A stretch of 64,000 nucleotides of DNA from Muraenolepis orangiensis (Eukaryota; Chordata; Actinopteri; Gadiformes; Muraenolepididae), in assembly GCA_027704905.1 (NCBI GenBank), contig CM051016.1:9536255-9600254 (forward strand), given 5' to 3'. The first letter of the stretch is position 1. Every line of letters begins with the position of its first letter. The notes beneath the pieces were generated by a model. That model searched no databases, had not been told where the DNA came from, and saw only the letters and a list, made by a program, of their open reading frames with translations. The position numbers and the translations under genes are program-made. Below are positions 11,801 to 46,553 of this stretch, in pieces.

Positions 11801-12195
11801 GTTGTTATCGTGTCCGGTTCACTGTTTTGATAGCGTTAAGGGATACTACCTGCTGCTAGCCTTAGGGGGCTAATACCGCCTAGCCTTCCGCCCTCTTGTA
11901 CCATGCACTGTCCAGCAGCACCAAGTGTTGTCTTTCGTGTGATTGACAGCTGTCACCTGTCAGCTGTCATCTGTGATCAGCACCGGGCCATGTATAGTGG
12001 ATAGATACGCCTTTCCCTTGGAGCAGAAAGACATGTTTATATTGCATGGTTCATAATAATAAACGGACACGACAGAGCTTATCCACACGATGCAATAAAC
12101 AGACGTAAGATCGGTTTGTCAATATTCATATTCAATTTCATTTTTTATTGTTTAGCACAACAATCTGTTTAGCTGGCCCATCCCCACTCTGAGCC

Positions 12196-27404
<15,209 letters not shown>

Positions 27405-28600
27405 AGTGTGACGTTATCGCTACACAGTTTTCCACTGGCGGGACTTTACTTTGTGGTGTTTGACTCGACCTTCTGGTGTGTTTGATGATGTCACAGCGTT
27501 TTTTTAACGGGATTTCATGTGAACATTCTGAAGGAAGGATTCCCCTGATGTTTGGACCACTGAATGGTTGAGGTCGTTAATGTGTTAACACATTTGGCCC
27601 AGCCTCCGCTTGTTTACTTGTAAATAATAATGCTCTAAGAATGACTCACATTATATGACCACATCGTATAGGACCTAGGACCATATACCTGCACATGCAT
27701 CACTTTTCCTTATCTCTTATTTAAATGTAAATGTTTGTTATTAGGTAAATATAAATGTTAAGTCTTCGGAGTTTTAATCAAAGATTATAGCAGATGTAGA
27801 TGGGTGAGGGGTTGAGAGTTAGGCTAGTCTTAACCTTACCCTTTTATCATGTCAGTTATGTTATGTGCAAAAAACAATGTTTACCTTTCCTCCATGTTGC
27901 TACACCATCTCTCGCTACTTTTGTCCAGGACAAAAGTCTTACCCCAACTCTGTCAAATGATAATAGATAGTTGGAGATATGGTTGTTTTAAGACTATATC
28001 TCTGATAGATAGAGATAAGGTTGTTCTAACACTATATCCCTATTAGGTAGCTAGAGATGAAGTTGTTTTAACACTATATCTCTAATAGATGGAGATAAGG
28101 TTGTTTTAACATTATATCTCTAATGGATTGATAGAGATTTTTAACACTATCTCTTATAAATAGACGTTGAAAAGCGGCAAAGAAATCCTTTATACCCATA
28201 GCCCGAGTAACCGCATATACCCTAACCCCCTCAACCATTGATCATGGAGAGGCCTCATTCACCGGGTAAGAGGAAATGTCAGATTGTGAAGAATAGTTTG
28301 AAACGCCTTCATAGGAACAGTTGAAACAGAGGTCACACCTCGATGAGGTTTTAATAATTAATCCAAATAACCATCTAACTCAAATCAAGACGTAGCGGCC
28401 ATCTTGTCTGAAGTTCGCGAGTGTAAGCTTTAGTGACGCATGAAGAAGCAAGGTGTAGCTCTCAGTATGATTTGTGTACATGTACATTCAACGGCGGTGA
28501 GCACAACCTGCTGTGTACAATATGTGTATTGGTGGTGTGTAGACATGCTCTGGATAACAATAAATGTGTGTATAAGTAACATAACTAAGTAACAATGCTA
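27405..28600 (+). other. tecpr2 3' UTR
   Basis: No ORF of interest and no gene signature. A weak 45-50 base repeat with acactatatctctaatagat lies at 27965-28150. The best polyadenylation signal is AATAAA at 28559-28564, followed by a GT-rich stretch. The extent of the UTR is inferred from that signal. Confidence 0.5.
28559..28564 (+). terminator. Candidate tecpr2 polyadenylation signal
   Basis: AATAAA followed at once by tgtgtgtataag, about 1.15 kb after the stop. Confidence 0.5.
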
Positions 28601-28739
28601 GTTACTGGGGGGGAAAAAAACTAGATTTAACACCAATCCTGCCTTTTTGGAAACAATCGTTAGAAAATCTAACATAATAAAGTTGCTCCTTTCTGCTCAC
28701 TGATAAACTAAGTTTTAGTATGAAGAATTTTGAAATAGG

Positions 28740-29095
28740 ACAAAAGCTAAGCATGTAGGATCAAAGAACATAACTGGAGAGCATGCAACTGGAGAGCATG
28801 CAACTAGGATAGAAGAGAACATGAAACTCGGAACATGTTACTAGGATCAGAGAGAGCATGCAACTAGGAACATGTTACTAGGATCAGAGAGAACATGTAA
28901 CTAGGAACATGTTACTAGGATCAGAGAGAACATGCAACTAGGAACATGTTACTAGGATCAGAGAGAGCATGCAACTAGGATAGAAGAGAACATGTTACTA
29001 GGATCAGAGAGAGCATGCAACTAGGATAGAAGAGAACATGTAACTAGGAACATGTTACTAGGATCAGAGAGAGCATGCAACTAGTGTGAGATCAA
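28740..29095 (+). repeat. Minisatellite split by transposon insertion (left part)
   Basis: Units of gagcatgcaactaggaacat then gttactaggatcagaga recur about eight times. Related units (gcatgtaactaggatcat, gcatgttactaggatcaa) reappear at 32275-32340 beyond the LINE, suggesting one array was interrupted. Confidence 0.8.
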
Positions 29096-29139
29096 ATAAA
29101 CCAAACATATTGCATTAAGAATGTGATGAAATGTAAACA

Positions 29140-31790
29140 ACCAGAATGATCAGACAACACTGTGTGGCAACGTTTATCCGGACTGAAATAAACTGGTCAG
29201 CCAGTAGCCAATCCCCACCAGGCTCTAACATCGAGTGGCTGGTTACTAAAATCCAGGAAACATCAGTCGTCAACGTATACAAGCCCCCACCATCAGAGCT
29301 GTCCGCGACGTCACTCCCATCAATAACTGCACCCGCCATCTATGCAGGTGACTTCAACTGTCAGCACACAGACTGGGGTTACAACCACACAACACCTAAT
29401 GGAGTGGCGCTGAGTGAATGGGCCTCCAACACTGATGCTCTGCTGCTGTATGACCCCAAGGAGCCTCCAACCTTCTTCTCTGCACGCTGGAATACCTCCA
29501 CCAACCCGGACCTGGCCTTCGCCATCTGCCACAGTAACGACCCGAAACCGGAGAGACGCGTCCTGGACAGGTTTCCCCGCTCACACCACCGACCATCCAT
29601 CATTAAAGTCCCATCACTGGTGGAACCGGTACCAGGGAAACCCGTCAAGCGATGGAACTTCCGAAAGGCCAACTGGGAGTCGTATGCTGAGGAGACTGAA
29701 AGAAGGTCAGCTGGCCTGCCAGACCCAGACACAGCCGACCTGGATGCGGCCTATGCAGCCTACTGCCAGGTCCTCCTGGGTGCGACTTCACCCATTCTAG
29801 TCGCAAGGCGTGGCAGACCATCAACCAGCTCACAGGCAGAAATACAACACCCCACAGCTGCCCAGTCACAGCAAACGCCATCGCATCCCAGCTCCTGAAG
29901 AATGGCCGCTTCCCGGATGCTGACAAAGACTTTGCCCGACTGACATCGCGTGAGGTGTCTTGCATCTCAGGAGCGGCCAGTGTCGATTCCAACCTCTCGG
30001 GAGAATTCACAGCAGAGGAACTCAGTGAGGCCATGAGCAAGCTCAAGCCAGGCAAATCCCCTGGCCGTGACAACATCCACCCGGAGTTCGTCATCCACCA
30101 GAGCACAACAACATCTGGCTGGCTCTGTGCTTTCTATACATCATGCTACCAGAGATTAAAGCTCCCAAAGACTTGGCGCCGTGCCTCTGTCATAGCTCTG
30201 CCGAAGCCAAATAAACCTGCAGAAGACCCCAAGTCATACAGACCAATCTCGTTGCTCTGTGTCCCATTTAAGATCTTGGAGAGGATGATCCATAGCCGCA
30301 TCGAGCCAGTGGTGGACTCACAGCTCCCACGGGAACAAGCTGGTTTCCGTCGTGGAAGATCAACAGCAGACCAGGTAACACTACTCTGTCAGGACATCGA
30401 GGACAGCTTCCAGAACAATGAGAAAGCTGGGGTAGTGTACCTGGATCTGACTGCTGCATATGACACCGTGTGGCACCGGGGACTCCACCTGAAGCTGCTG
30501 AGGACAATACCGGACCGCCACATGGTGAAGTTCATCATGGAGACACTTTCCAACCGCAGCTTCATCCTCCAGACCAGCAGTGGCCAGTGCAGTAGGCTCA
30601 GAAGACTGAAGAACGGGGTACCGTAGGGGTCTGTTCTCTCGCCGATGCTGTTCAATGTTTACATCCACGACCTACCTGATACAGTATCCAGAAAGTATGG
30701 CTACGCAGACGATCGTGCCATCATGCTGAGCCGACCAACGTGGAAGGCGATGGAAGAGGGGCTTAACGAAGACATGGGCACACTGGTAGCATACCTTCGA
30801 AGGTGGCGTCTACAGCTCAGCGTCGGAAAATCAGTCGCAGCGGCATACCACCTTAGCACCAGAGAAGCCAGGAGGGAACTTCAGGTGCACGTCGACAACA
30901 AATGTCTGGAGGTCCAGCAAGCCCCGAAGTATCTTGGAGTGCGTCTGGATCGGACATTATCCTTCAAACAACACCTGGAAGAAGTCAAGGCCAAGGTGAC
31001 ATCCAGGGTCGCGCTGATCCGCCGCCTCGCTGGAACAACCTGGAGAGCCTCCGCTAAGACGCTGCGAATATCCACCCAAGCCCTGGTCTTCTCTGCAGCG
31101 GAATACTGCGCCCCAGTCTGGAGCAGAAGCCCTCATGCGAGAGAGGTCGACGTGGCTATCAATACCTCCCTCCGAATAATAACTGGATGCTTAAAGCCTA
31201 CCCCTGTGTCCCTCTTGCCAGTCCTCGCGGGAATAGCACCGGCCGGCCTCCGATGGGAGGCTGCCACCCTCGCCCTGGCCAGGAAGGCACAAAAGTATGA
31301 CTGGCACATCCTGCACAACACCACAATAACACCAGCACCTCCAAGCAGACTCAAGTCCTGCCACCCCTACAACAAGGCAGCACAAGAGATGCTCAACTCC
31401 ACCTCTGAGGACATCTCCAGAGATGCATGGTTGGCAGCAGCTTGGAAGCAGGAGTGGGAGTCAGCCGGGCCCTCCCGAATCCACTGTTACATCTGGGACC
31501 CAGGAGATTGCGCCATTGGAGGAGACGACCTACCACGCCGGCAATGGACCACACTGAACCGTCTACGAACTGGGGTCGGTCGCTTTAAAACATCAATGAA
31601 GACGTGGGGCTTGGCGGACAGTGCGGCATGCGAGTGCGGTGACCCTGACCAGACCGCCGACCATATAATCACCATCTGCCCCTTATATAGACCACCCTCG
31701 AAAGCCAGCCTCTTCGACCTAGGACCAGAGATACGGGCATGGCTACACGACACCGAGTTGGACATCTGACGTTACACGAAAGAAGAAGAT
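29140..31790 (+). mobile_element. Non-LTR retrotransposon (LINE), 5'-truncated and broken
   Basis: 29146 to about 29790 encodes the C-terminal part of an AP-type endonuclease (YAGDFNCQHTDWGY, a later DLAF and SHHRPSI). 29955-31769 encodes the reverse transcriptase (PGKSPGRDNIHPEF, then the catalytic YADD at 30702-30713) and ends with a Cys-rich tail (CECGDPDQTADH). Lesions: the endonuclease N terminus is missing; a deletion with frame change lies near 29790; an in-frame TAG sits at 30624-30626 in the GVP-QG motif where Gln is expected. The short 3' end after the stop finishes in an agaagaaga run. It therefore cannot make a full protein. The layout is that of APE-type LINEs; I do not assign a clade. 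Confidence 0.85.
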
Positions 31791-32270
31791 CAGACAAAGG
31801 GAGTATAATCGAGTGGTTTACTGAGAACTGCATGAGGCCAAGTCATGTGAAGACAGTACGGGTCGGAGGTCAACGATCAGAGCAGGATGTATGTGAGATA
31901 CAGCAGCAGTAAGATAGCACGCATGGCTGGAGATGACGAGGTGCCAGGAATTGAGGACGGATGGAGGGATCCTGCCAGAGCGTACTGGAAAGATCGAGAA
32001 TAAACCAGTTTGGCGAAGAAGGTGCCATGAGGGAAACAAGTCTGATAAAAGGGTGCGCGAGACTAAGAAGTTTTGTTAGTGTTGTATGTTGATTGATTCA
32101 GTATTGAGCAGACTTTGTATCAGGATAATCATTGGCAAAATAAATATAGTTTGATCCTTAAATACCGCTTCTGCGTCGACCATAATCCAGCTCCTGTAGT
32201 GCGCACAGCCCTATGGGCGCACGAGGAGGATATAGACAACTTAAATCAATATTGTTTTGAAACAACACTA
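31790..32270. other. Unassigned segment between LINE and minisatellite remnant
   Basis: Unique-looking sequence with an AATAAA near 32138 and no coding potential that I recognise. It could be part of another retroelement (for example a solo terminal repeat), but no boundaries could be established. Confidence 0.3.
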
Positions 32271-32389
32271 GGAACAAAGAGCATGTAACTAGGATCATAT
32301 AGCACATAAGGATCAAAGAGCATGTTACTAGGATCAATACGATTAAGAAAAGTCCAATATCAGACCCTTCGACCATATGGAGAGTAGAG

Positions 32390-33995
32390 GGCCTTGCATC
32401 AGACATTTGAGACTATTTTGGATAAACTAAGGACGGCGGAGGTGAGGTCTCCAGCTGTGGATGAATCGACGGACAACCGCTATGTAGCACAGCTGTGCCT
32501 TTTGGTTCGATTCTTTGACGGTAAATATTTTCGGGAGGATTTACGTAGACTAATTCCCTTGGAGACACATGACTGGCGAGGTCATTATTTAATGAAATAA
32601 TTGCATTCTTTGAGGATAAGTTGAATGTGGAACGTTCTGGTAACGGATGGGTCGTACAGCACACGGGGCCTGTCAGCTAGGTTGTGAGTTCGCTAAAATG
32701 CCTTATTCACCAAAGCCTCTTATGTGGCAAAGTAAGTGGTGAGTTAAAAGAGACCATGGACTCTGTCATGGCAATTATTAACTTTATTCGCTGTACCTCC
32801 GGTGTACAGACAGCGCCACCTTTTCCACCAGTTGTAGTCAGATATGTCCGCTCAATACAATGATTTGCTTATCCACAATGACATTAGATGGCTTAGCAAA
32901 GGAAACGCATTGAAACGATGTTGGGAACAAGAATGTTGCATGTATGTTGCAGAATAAAGCTCATACTTTTCGTTTCTCTTGTTCTCCGCTGCAGTTTGCT
33001 TTTTGATCGACCTTTTCCATCACTTGAACCAATTTTATATGGAGCTGCAGATAAAACACTCATATGCAGCTTGCGGAGAGACTGTTATTTTCAAAGTAAG
33101 CTCTCACTCCAAATGCTCCTCTCTCCTACATTGCGCACATGCAAATGCCTACAAATCACAGGGTGATGACGGCATTTATAGACTCATTGAAAACCAACTT
33201 TGCCACTAGGTTTGATCTTTTCAATATCCACAAGTGTGAGAAGTGATGGGATTTGTGAAGGACCCCTAGCAAACTAACTTTTCGCAGTTTGCACAAAAAA
33301 AGGGAAATGCGAATTAGTTGTGTTTGAGCGAACCAACTACGTCAGCGGTGACAGATATTGGGCGGTGACGTGGAGCGCTTAAGAAGAAGCCGACCGCGTA
33401 AGTCACGTGAGTTCAAAGTTCGCTACGTCAGATTCGGCAAAGTTGATTCCACCTCCGCTTTTGCGAATGAACTCGTTTCGAATCAGTCAAAGTCCACCTC
33501 AAGCGAGCTTATCAACTTTTATGAGAATCAGAGGAAGTTGATTCGAACTTGGCCGTTTCCATCAACATTTTCAAATGCGATATTTAAAAATGCGAATTGA
33601 AATATGGTAATATGGAAACCGGACTATTGACATTCAGTTATCAGATGACCTGCGGCAGTCAATACCGCTGGCAGGTTCTGAAAGGTTCTGGACTCATGAA
33701 GTCAGCCACGAGAAATTCCTTTATTCAAGGGGTCTTGCGCTAAAATGAGCTTCGACTGTTGGATGGAAACCCAGATGTTTGGTTCCTTATACACATGCGA
33801 ATCGTCATTCTCACACATGAATCCCATTAAAACAAGTAATCGCGCATCCCTCACTGCCCAGCATCGCCACCACTGTATGCGTATTGCCCTGACAACATAT
33901 ACACCTGACTTTGAACTGCCCTTGCTAAAAAATGTAATTTCACTCATTAGATGGCAAACATTAGCTAAGGCTTTAGATGAAAGGTAACACGTTTG
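32390..33995 (+). pseudogene. Relic of a hAT-family transposase gene
   Basis: Three conserved blocks survive in different frames. 32440-32600 gives PAVDESTDNRYVAQLCLLVRF-type sequence of the RNase H-like core. 32750-33230 carries an ESVMAIINF-like stretch and FHHLNQFYMELQ. 33760-33960 gives LYTCESSFSHMNPIKTSNRA, the C-terminal hAT dimerisation region. These match the ZBED5/GTF2IRD2-like group of hAT-derived transposases. Numerous stops and frame changes show it is dead. The element's terminal repeats were not found. Confidence 0.75.
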
Positions 33996-34454
33996 TTTGT
34001 TGTTCGTTTGAACAAGTATGTTGCCGTTTAAATATAACTTATGAGTTTTGGTGTTTACTTAATAATGCCATATTATGCACTTAACGTATTCTATTGATGT
34101 GGTATGGCTCACATGGACTCATTATTGAGGTGTCTGATGCAATTTCAACACAATACTTATACTTGTCTGTTTGTTAAATGAGTGAAATTCTAACTGTGAT
34201 TTGGCTCACCTGGACTGATTTCCAAACATGCCATTTTAATGTAGAAATGCCTTGGGCCTATGGGTCTGGATATAGTACAATGCACTGATGTTATGTATTT
34301 ACAAAATAAACCATATATGCAGTACTTTCCGTTGTTGTTCTGGTTGTACAAATACTACTGTATTTGTAGCCGTTAACGTGACTGCTGGTACTCGTATTTC
34401 AAGCCATATTTCTCAGGCCACTAATTTGGCCCCCTGTCACAGACACTGTGGGGC

Positions 34455-34525
34455 CAGACTTTACAAAACATATATATATACGTATATATATGTATATATA
34501 TATATATACATATATATATACCACA
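34455..34525. repeat. AT-rich simple repeat
   Basis: (TA)n with cgtata/tgtata interruptions. Confidence 0.8.
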
Positions 34526-34949
34526 GTGTATGTTACGATTGAGAGGAAATGGGAGTGGAACCTCACACCCTGTTGCTACACTGGGGGAAGGTTTTGGCCC
34601 GACTTGAGTTACTCTAACGTTTTGAATAACTCAAAACCTTCCTGATATCAGAGAATTCTACATAACAACCATATAATTAAAAACCGGTCACTCTTCATTC
34701 CTGTTGGCCTTCAGAGGAATGTAGAGTAACCATTTACGAAAACCTTTTAGACTGGGGTGACTTAATTGTTTGGCATGTTGTTAAAGGGTGCCATGACAAA
34801 AAAATAGGTAAAGAGAGAAACCCTGGTGTTGGTTACTCGCTTATAATATGCTGACAGATGGATTTATAACATCTTTAGACTCACGTCAAACGTACATATT
34901 GGGCCCGTCGATTATTTCTTATTCAATGATTTTCATCTCAATTGGTGAT

Positions 34950-35180
34950 AGTGAATGATAGTGTAGGCTGTCTCTATAATAATGTAGGTTATGTCTCTAT
35001 AATAATGTAGGTTATGTCTCTATGATAACGTAGGTTATGTCAATGTAGACCGTCTTTGATAATGTAGACTGTCTCTATGATAGTGTAGGCTTTGTCTCTT
35101 TAATAATGTAGGCTGTATTTATACTAATGTAGGCTACGTCTCTGATAATTACAACACGATCTCTGCTGATGTAGGCTACT
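34950..35180. repeat. 21-base minisatellite
   Basis: About ten imperfect units of gtctctataataatgtaggtt. Confidence 0.8.
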
Positions 35181-35230
35181 ATCCTACATTAATGATGACA
35201 GCAGCTAAAAGACCAGTTTAGTAACAAGAG

Positions 35231-35236
35231 TTTATT
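35231..35236 (-). terminator. Candidate ankrd9 polyadenylation signal
   Basis: TTTATT on plus reads AATAAA on minus, about 285 bases beyond the ankrd9 stop. Confidence 0.45.
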
Positions 35237-35419
35237 TACAACAAACAGCAACAAGCCAGCCCAGAGGAGCAGGTTCACGTCTGCCCTGCCAAAGAGCACT
35301 AGGGCCCCATGAGGTTGTGGCAGGATAATGCATTTCAATGGCACATATCTCCTCTACCATTCTGTACTACACAGTCCTGTGGTACAAGTAGTAATATAGG
35401 CTTCTCAACAGAAAGACAT

Positions 35420-35466
<47 letters not shown>

Positions 35467-35520
35467 TATTATATACAAACATACATCTTCTTAAGTGTTG
35501 GGGACAGGAACACTAGAGTC

Positions 35521-36399
35521 TCAGAGAGGGAAGTCTATTGGCTTGAGAAACCCTGGCAGGGAGTCAAGCCGCTCCGCCGGAATGGAGCGGACCAGCGTCT
35601 GCATGGCTTTGATAAACAGGGAGGGGGGAGAGACGCCCGCTAGCCAATGAAATGCCTCTGTCCCCACCAGGCCCTGCCACTGCTCCGGCTTCAACACCAG
35701 CTGCTGTCTGAGGCGGTAGTGAAGCTTGGGCATGAAGAGCAGCAGGTAGCCCAGACACGCCCGCCTCCCCCGAGCCTCGGCCGAGTCAGGGGCCTGACCC
35801 TCGCGGCCGATCACGCGCAGTACAGAGTCAAGGGGGGCATCGCCCGCCAGGTCGGCGGTGTAGGGACACGCCCCGTGGCCCAGCAGCAGGAGGAGACACT
35901 CGGGACGCAGCAGGTCGCACGCCAGCCGCACCGCCGTCTTGCCGCCGTCGGCGTCGTGCGGACATGCCTCCCCGCGGCGGTCCAGGAAGCCACGGCGCTC
36001 ACCCTCCACAGGGAAGCCCTTGAGGGACGCCAGGATCATCTTGAGGATGGCTACACGGTCATAGCGCACCGCCAGCGCCAGGTGCGGCGCCGCCAAGGCA
36101 GCGCAGCAGCAATGGAAGCTCCGACTGGGGGCGTCCAGCGCCACCACGGAGAAGCGGGTCAGCAGGTGGCGGGCGTAGGGCCGGTGGTCGTGGACCAAGG
36201 CGTAGAGCAGCGCCTCCGAGGGGCTGAAGGTGCGTGCCTGGCCGTCGTCCTCCCAGTGGAAGGCCTCCATTGTGCGCATGTCCTCCAGCAGCCAGGCGGG
36301 CAGTTGGTCCCGCACTGCCTGGTAAAAGGCCAGCGACGTCCTCTGGCACCGCTCCTCTGACTTGTAGTGAGAGCGGCCCTCGCAGCGCTGCAGTCCCAT
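35521..36399 (-). CDS. ankrd9: Ankyrin repeat domain protein 9 (ANKRD9), single coding exon, 292 aa
   Basis: The intact frame from ATG at 36399 to TGA at 35521-35523 matches human ANKRD9 in length and order. SLAFYQAVRDQLPAWLLEDM is followed by SPSEALLYALVHDHRPYA, then ankyrin-like helices (HLALAVRYDRVAILKMIL, RPECLLLLLGHGACPYTAD), and a C-terminal FHWLAGVSPPSLFIKAMQTL. Family role: cullin-RING substrate-receptor-like protein reported to act on IMPDH and to associate with IMPDH filaments. The coding GC content is high, as in other vertebrates. The open frame continues upstream to a TTG at 36456, but that stretch contains a plausible acceptor (ctccag/ggtac on minus), so I take it as 5' UTR and use the ATG. 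The gene is intronless in its coding part and lies antisense between tecpr2 and rcor1. Confidence 0.92.
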   Translation of the reverse strand: MGLQRCEGRSHYKSEERCQRTSLAFYQAVRDQLPAWLLEDMRTMEAFHWEDDGQARTFSPSEALLYALVHDHRPYARHLLTRFSVVALDAPSRSFHCCCAALAAPHLALAVRYDRVAILKMILASLKGFPVEGERRGFLDRRGEACPHDADGGKTAVRLACDLLRPECLLLLLGHGACPYTADLAGDAPLDSVLRVIGREGQAPDSAEARGRRACLGYLLLFMPKLHYRLRQQLVLKPEQWQGLVGTEAFHWLAGVSPPSLFIKAMQTLVRSIPAERLDSLPGFLKPIDFPL

Positions 36400-36425
36400 G
36401 GCCCAGGCCAGCGCCTCAGGACCCG

Positions 36426-36600
36426 CTAGAACACCTCTATAGTACCCTGGAGACAAAAGTTCTGCTATTTTTCCTCTTTAGTACCTCTATAGTACCCTGG
36501 AGAAACAAGAACTGCTATAGTACCTATATAGTACCCTGAATACACACTGAAGTACCACTAAAGAACACTTGACCTACACTTAAATACTAAATACTAAAGC
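36426..36600 (-). repeat. Triplicated segment at the presumed ankrd9 5' splice acceptor
   Basis: acctctatagtaccctggag occurs twice and a third decayed copy (acctatatagtaccctgaat) follows. On the minus strand each good unit reads as an acceptor (ctccag/ggtac). Confidence 0.7.
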
Positions 36601-37570
36601 ACTGAATACACACTAAAGTCCAGCAGAACTCCGACCACCAATACAGCGTGGCAGCAGCGGCAGCAACGGTCCGTTCTGGGCAGGATCCTCCAAACCCCTG
36701 ACCGGAGCACCGGCGCTCCCTTAAATACCCCCCGGTCAGCCGGACCCCCGCGTGCGTCACCGGTAGACCTACACTCCCATTGCCCCCCCCCCCGACTTGT
36801 TCGGCATGTGATAAAATGTGACATCACCACCTGTTATGTGTGTGAGTGTATCGTCCTTCAAGTCGTGCCCTTATTTGCAGAACGCAGAGCACGTGACGTA
36901 GAGCCCACTTGTTGCCCCTTCTGCATAGCGAACATTGCGGACTCAAAAGTGTTCCGCTCCTGGACGCTGCGTAGCGCGCACGAATACACAACACCCACCT
37001 CAACTATTGAGAAAAAAAATGTTTTTAGATGTAGGCGACACGATCAATGGGAATGTCGCATAAGCAGACAACGTCAAATGCAAAATATAACTACAGCCCA
37101 TACCTCCGCCACACCAAAAAGTCCCCTGGATGCGGATTCGGATCTGCGCCAAAATCATATCAACTGTTCCTTAGCCCATTAGTAATTGAACCGCCAAGCT
37201 TTATCCAATTACAGAACTTTAAAACATTATGTTGCTAACAAACAGACCAACAAACTAACCAAGTTTACGGTATGTTGCCGGAACCTAACGAAACCGGGAC
37301 GGTTCTAACGGATGTTGGGACGGGCCGAGAGATCTGGACATAGAGTACTGATGCGTGGAGGAGATTTAGGATGATAACGACGTTGGTGGTGGTGATGGTG
37401 GTGGCGTCATCTGGCGGACAAACGGTGGAGGTGGTGGTGATGATGACGATCATCAGAGAGGGCTTTATTTCTATGGGAACATACAATTATTTCTATCTGA
37501 TACGTTGGCGCTGTAAGAGAAAAATGTAATGATAATGACGATGACGATGAAGCCCAGTAGAGGATGTTGT
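36600..37570. other. Intergenic, no gene recognised
   Basis: Contains a C-run near 36781-36792 and locally CpG-rich DNA at 36640-36780 that may be the ankrd9 promoter. No ORF with recognisable homology. Confidence 0.4.
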
Positions 37571-37770
37571 AGAGATGCTGGTGGAAGTCAAACACTGACA
37601 CTGGCTGTTCTGTGTAACAACAATACTGTATTGAACACTGTCAAACACTGACTGTTCTGTGTCACTGTGTTGAACACTGTCAAACACTGACACTGGCTGT
37701 GTTGTGTTACTACAATACTGTATTGAACACTGTCAAACACTGACTGCTCTAGGTTACAGCAACATTTTAG
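37570..37770. repeat. Minisatellite with caaacactgacactggctgt units
   Basis: Three to four units of 45-65 bases containing tgttgaacactgtcaaacac. Confidence 0.75.
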
Positions 37771-37854
37771 TACATTTTTTAAACATTTAAAACATTTTAA
37801 CTGCCGTTCATTTTGTTGGACTCGTGCAATGTCAATAAAGGCTTTCTGATTCTA

Positions 37855-38475
37855 GTCCTAGTGGAGGAGGAGAGTGTGTGGAGATGCTAGTGGAGGAGGA
37901 GGAGGAGGAAGCGAGTGTTGAGAGATGCAGGTGGAGCAGGAGGGGGAGGAGGAGAGTGTGTGGCAATGCTAGTGGTGGTGGTGGAGAAGGAGAGTTAAGA
38001 GATGCTGGTGGAGGAGGAGGACGTGGAAGAGGAGAGTGTGTGGAGATGCTGGAGGAGGAGGAGAGTGTGTGGAGATGCTGGAGGAGGAGGAGAATGTGTG
38101 GAGATGCTGGAGGAGGAGGAGAGTGTGTGGAGATGCTGGAGGAGGAGGAGAATGTGTGGAGATGCTGGAGGAGGAGGAGAGAGTCTGGAGATGCTGGAGA
38201 CGGAGGAGAGTGTCTGTAGATGCTGGAGGAGGGAGTGTCTGGAGATGCTGGAGGAGGGAGTGTCTGGAGATGCTGGAGGAGGGAGTGTCTGGAGATGCTG
38301 GAGGAGGGAGTGTCTGGAGATGCTGGTGGAGGAGGAGAGTGTGTGGAGATGCTGGAGGAGGAGAGTGTCTAGGGAAGCTGGAAGTGGAGAGTGTCTGGAA
38401 ATGCCGGTGGAGGAGGAGAGTGTCTGGAGATGCTGGAGGAGGGAGTGTGTGGAGATGCTGGTGGAGGAGGTGCCG
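37855..38475 (+). repeat. G-rich minisatellite abutting rcor1 promoter
   Basis: More than 20 units of tgtggagatgctggaggagg with 24-30 base spacing. They generate long artificial Glu/Gly/Cys-rich frames on the plus strand. The array ends within about 500 bases of the rcor1 ATG. Confidence 0.9.
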
Positions 38476-38479
38476 GCGC

Positions 38480-38980
38480 CATCTGGCGGCCACTCTGTGG
38501 GGATGCAGCCCGGAGTTCAACACGCTGAACCCAGCAAAGAGACACGACTGGCTCCGCTTCGCTCCTCTCCTTCGCCGAGCAGAATGGTCTCCTCGGACGG
38601 AACCACGACATAGAGACACCGACCCGTGTCGTTGTTGGGGGAGAGTTATTCAACCACCGGAGGAGCACCATAAACCCACAAGCTCGGTGTTAACTCAACT
38701 TTTACCGTCAGAGTCTCAACTCAGGGTCGCTTTAGAGCGGAGAACCGACGTTTCTCCGGTGCTCTAAAGCGGGCCGTTGCGGGGATGTTCTGGACTACGA
38801 GGCGTTGATCGGTGGATCGGTTCGGGAGTCCATCATCCTTGTCTGCCCGTTTGACAGGCGGATCACTTTGTCTGACCGCCCCGGCTAGCCTGCCCTGCTA
38901 ACTAGCCATAGAGCTAATCGCTAGCCTCGCCGCTAATAACCCTTTAGTTGGTTTAGTTGAGCCAGTCTCCAGGCGTCACT
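38480..38980 (+). promoter_or_regulatory. rcor1 promoter / 5' UTR, CpG-rich
   Basis: Non-repetitive, CpG-rich stretch (for example gttctccggtgctctaaagcg, ccgccccggctagcc) ending at the rcor1 ATG. Start site not determinable. Confidence 0.5.

Positions 38981-46464
<7,484 letters not shown>

Positions 46465-46550
<86 letters not shown>
46465..46550 (+). repeat. (CA)n directly after the rcor1 stop codon
   Basis: About 86 bases of CA beginning two bases after TGA (46461-46463), so the 3' UTR would open with a CA repeat. Confidence 0.95.

Positions 46551-46553
<3 letters not shown>

Noticed and set aside
32394..32600. Intact small gene for a hAT-like protein
   Set aside because: The frame ends quickly and the remaining transposase blocks are in other frames with stops; a relic only.
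35647..36360. Plus-strand frame of 237 aa over ankrd9
   Set aside because: Antisense shadow; the minus frame matches ANKRD9 end to end.
36400..36456. Extension of ankrd9 to a TTG start
   Set aside because: No upstream ATG is in frame, the segment carries a plausible splice acceptor, and homology begins after the ATG at 36399.
37878..38767. Long Glu/Gly/Cys-rich frames upstream of rcor1
   Set aside because: Generated by the ggaggagga-type minisatellite; open in several frames and both strands, no splice or homology support.
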